Below, one piece after another: positions 62,842 through 64,000 of a stretch of DNA of 64,000 nt. The first letter of the stretch is position 1, and the number at the start of each line of letters is the position of its first letter. The position numbers were made by a program, and so were the translations under genes. Where the stretch lies: positions 186,001 to 250,000 of the forward strand of contig CAJSYJ010000002.1 in the NCBI GenBank assembly GCA_910574205.1, in the 5' to 3' direction. The stretch is from Bacteroidales bacterium. GTDB taxonomy: Bacteria; Bacteroidota; Bacteroidia; Bacteroidales; Rikenellaceae. The notes under the pieces were generated by a model. That model made no database searches. It was not told the DNA's origin and saw only the letters and a list, made by a program, of their open reading frames with translations.

Positions 62842-63981
62842 CTATTTCAGCCGTTTGTAATAGACGAACGGTTCCTCCACCAGTTCGGGGTGGAATATCT
62901 TTACCAGATCGCGCAGCAAGAGGTCGGGATGCACGACTGCTGATTCGAAGTAGTCGTTGCCTCCGGCGGCGTTGGTGCAGGCGTTGTTGTTATAGACGTA
63001 TCCGTTGCGGAAGCAGCGGGTGTCGGCGAACTTCGGGCAGGCGGCTTTCACCTCGCCGAGCGTGCTCGCCATACCCACGTTCAGCCATAGATCGGCAGCC
63101 GAAGCGAGCAGGTATGCCTCCTCCATGTCGACGGGCGTCGAGGCGTTGCCCGTGTTCTTCTTGTAGATATAATCTCCGCCCGCGTCCTCGATCAGCCGCA
63201 CGGCATAGCTCCCGGCCGAGGGCATGAACCACGAATCGCCGTATGGCATGTTGAGCATGACAGACGGGGCGTCGAGGGCATTCTCCGCCACCCGCTGTTT
63301 CAGGGCGTTGTATCGGACGGGAATCTCCGCGAAAACCTTTTCGCCCTCCGACCGACAACCGACGACCTCCGAGAGGGCCACCATCCACTCGGCCTTACCC
63401 AACGGCGACTCTTCGAGGTAATCGCCTACGTACATGAACGGGATGCCCAGCTCGCGCAGCTTCGGCTCCATGCCGCTGGCACCGTTCACGCCGTAGAGCA
63501 GCACGAGGTCGGGATCGAGCGACAACAGCAATTCATAGTTGATATTCCCTTCGTAGCCCACGTCGCCGATGCGGTCGCGGCGCGCCTGAATGTCGGGATT
63601 GGAGATGTAGTCGATGCCCGATACGCCGACCACGCGGTCGACCTCGCCTATGGCGTCGAGCATGGCGATATAGGTCGAGGACATCGCCACGATACGTTCG
63701 GCATCGCCTTCAAGCACCTGTCCGTCGAAGCCCTCGGGAGCGGTTTCGCCGTCGCGGGCGATGAATAACTGCACGGCGATGCCGTCCGCGCCCTGCCACG
63801 GATTCGTGACGGTAAGCAGTACGCTTTGTTTGCTGTCGGCCCCCTTAATGTCGAATCCCGAAGCGTATTCGAGCATGTAGACCGGCTTGTCAAAATCTTC
63901 GAGCGAAACGCTCTTGCGACCACAGGCCGCGACGACTATCGCGCACAGAGCGACTACCGCCAACTGAATCCATCGTTTCAT
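62842..63981 (-). CDS. Periplasmic binding lipoprotein of a FecB/BtuF-type importer
   Basis: A 379-aa lipoprotein (lipobox VVAAC, Cys ~20) with the helical-backbone fold of class III binding proteins: AERIVAMSSTYIAMLDAIG, LLLSLDPDLVLLYGVNG and a C-terminal DYFESAVVHPDLLLRDLVKIFHPE. The long N-terminal segment before the core (residues ~30-80) is usual in Bacteroidales members. Ligand unknown. First gene of the operon; its promoter is outside the window and no TonB receptor is visible here. Confidence 0.9.
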   Translation of the reverse strand: MKRWIQLAVVALCAIVVAACGRKSVSLEDFDKPVYMLEYASGFDIKGADSKQSVLLTVTNPWQGADGIAVQLFIARDGETAPEGFDGQVLEGDAERIVAMSSTYIAMLDAIGEVDRVVGVSGIDYISNPDIQARRDRIGDVGYEGNINYELLLSLDPDLVLLYGVNGASGMEPKLRELGIPFMYVGDYLEESPLGKAEWMVALSEVVGCRSEGEKVFAEIPVRYNALKQRVAENALDAPSVMLNMPYGDSWFMPSAGSYAVRLIEDAGGDYIYKKNTGNASTPVDMEEAYLLASAADLWLNVGMASTLGEVKAACPKFADTRCFRNGYVYNNNACTNAAGGNDYFESAVVHPDLLLRDLVKIFHPELVEEPFVYYKRLK

Positions 63982-64000
63982 AGTTCTTTTATTCGTTTTC

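Overview
The window is bacterial chromosome from a GC-rich member of the Bacteroidales, most likely Alistipes or another Rikenellaceae. The evidence is the Bacteroidetes promoter pattern (TTTG, about 19 nt, TAnnTTTG) ahead of many genes, a fused MurF-alanine racemase, a long NusB, an LptD_2-type LPS assembly protein, DUF4251/DUF3575/DUF4906 families and a CTnDOT-type conjugation gene set. The genus is an inference from gene content and composition.

Bases 1-33800 are core chromosome. Leftward genes encode a GH29 alpha-L-fucosidase, PurA and LptD. A long rightward run (5965-20829) follows: cell-wall amidase, MCE/MlaD protein, MutS2, MurF-Alr, RsmI-like methylase, GrpE, DnaJ, a small membrane protein, MutL, rhomboid protease, a nuclease/phosphatase-family protein, a YhcH-family protein and a lipoprotein. 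Then come leftward aspA and a leftward cluster (DUF4251, uvrA, TSUP permease, nitrilase, methyltransferase, CvfB-like), and rightward nusB, a DUF1573 protein, yajC, an OmpA-like protein and a small conserved gene. From 33800 to 36250 composition drifts to lower GC and holds a broken C10 (streptopain-like) peptidase and a lipoprotein. A leftward MazG-like pyrophosphohydrolase is the last clear core gene before the island.

Bases ~36880-60907 are a rearranged integrative conjugative element. It contains a tyrosine recombinase, a RhuM-like protein and an AAA ATPase. Next is an AT-rich three-gene CBASS anti-phage operon: a CD-NTase cyclase, an E2-like protein with a SEC-C zinc motif, and a TIR-STING effector. 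Then come excisionase-like HTH genes, a PcfK/PcfJ/DUF3873 module, a DUF3872 (TraQ) gene, a five-gene fimbria-like cargo cluster, TraO, TraN and a truncated TraM. TraM abuts the truncated end of a second gene from such elements at a deletion or inversion junction. A ParDE-type toxin-antitoxin pair, a second HTH module and RteC complete it. The remaining 3 kb is a FecBCD/BtuFCD-type ABC importer whose membership in the element is unresolved.

The most notable observations are: (1) the compact CBASS operon with a TIR-STING effector and a lone E2-like protein; (2) a short palindromic repeat family with three copies here, one apparently inserted in frame (69 nt, 8-bp flanking direct repeats) inside the integrase gene; (3) the fimbrial cluster inside the tra operon; (4) two transcription units without convincing ORFs that may make structured RNAs. 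All positions and motifs were read by eye; no database search was run.
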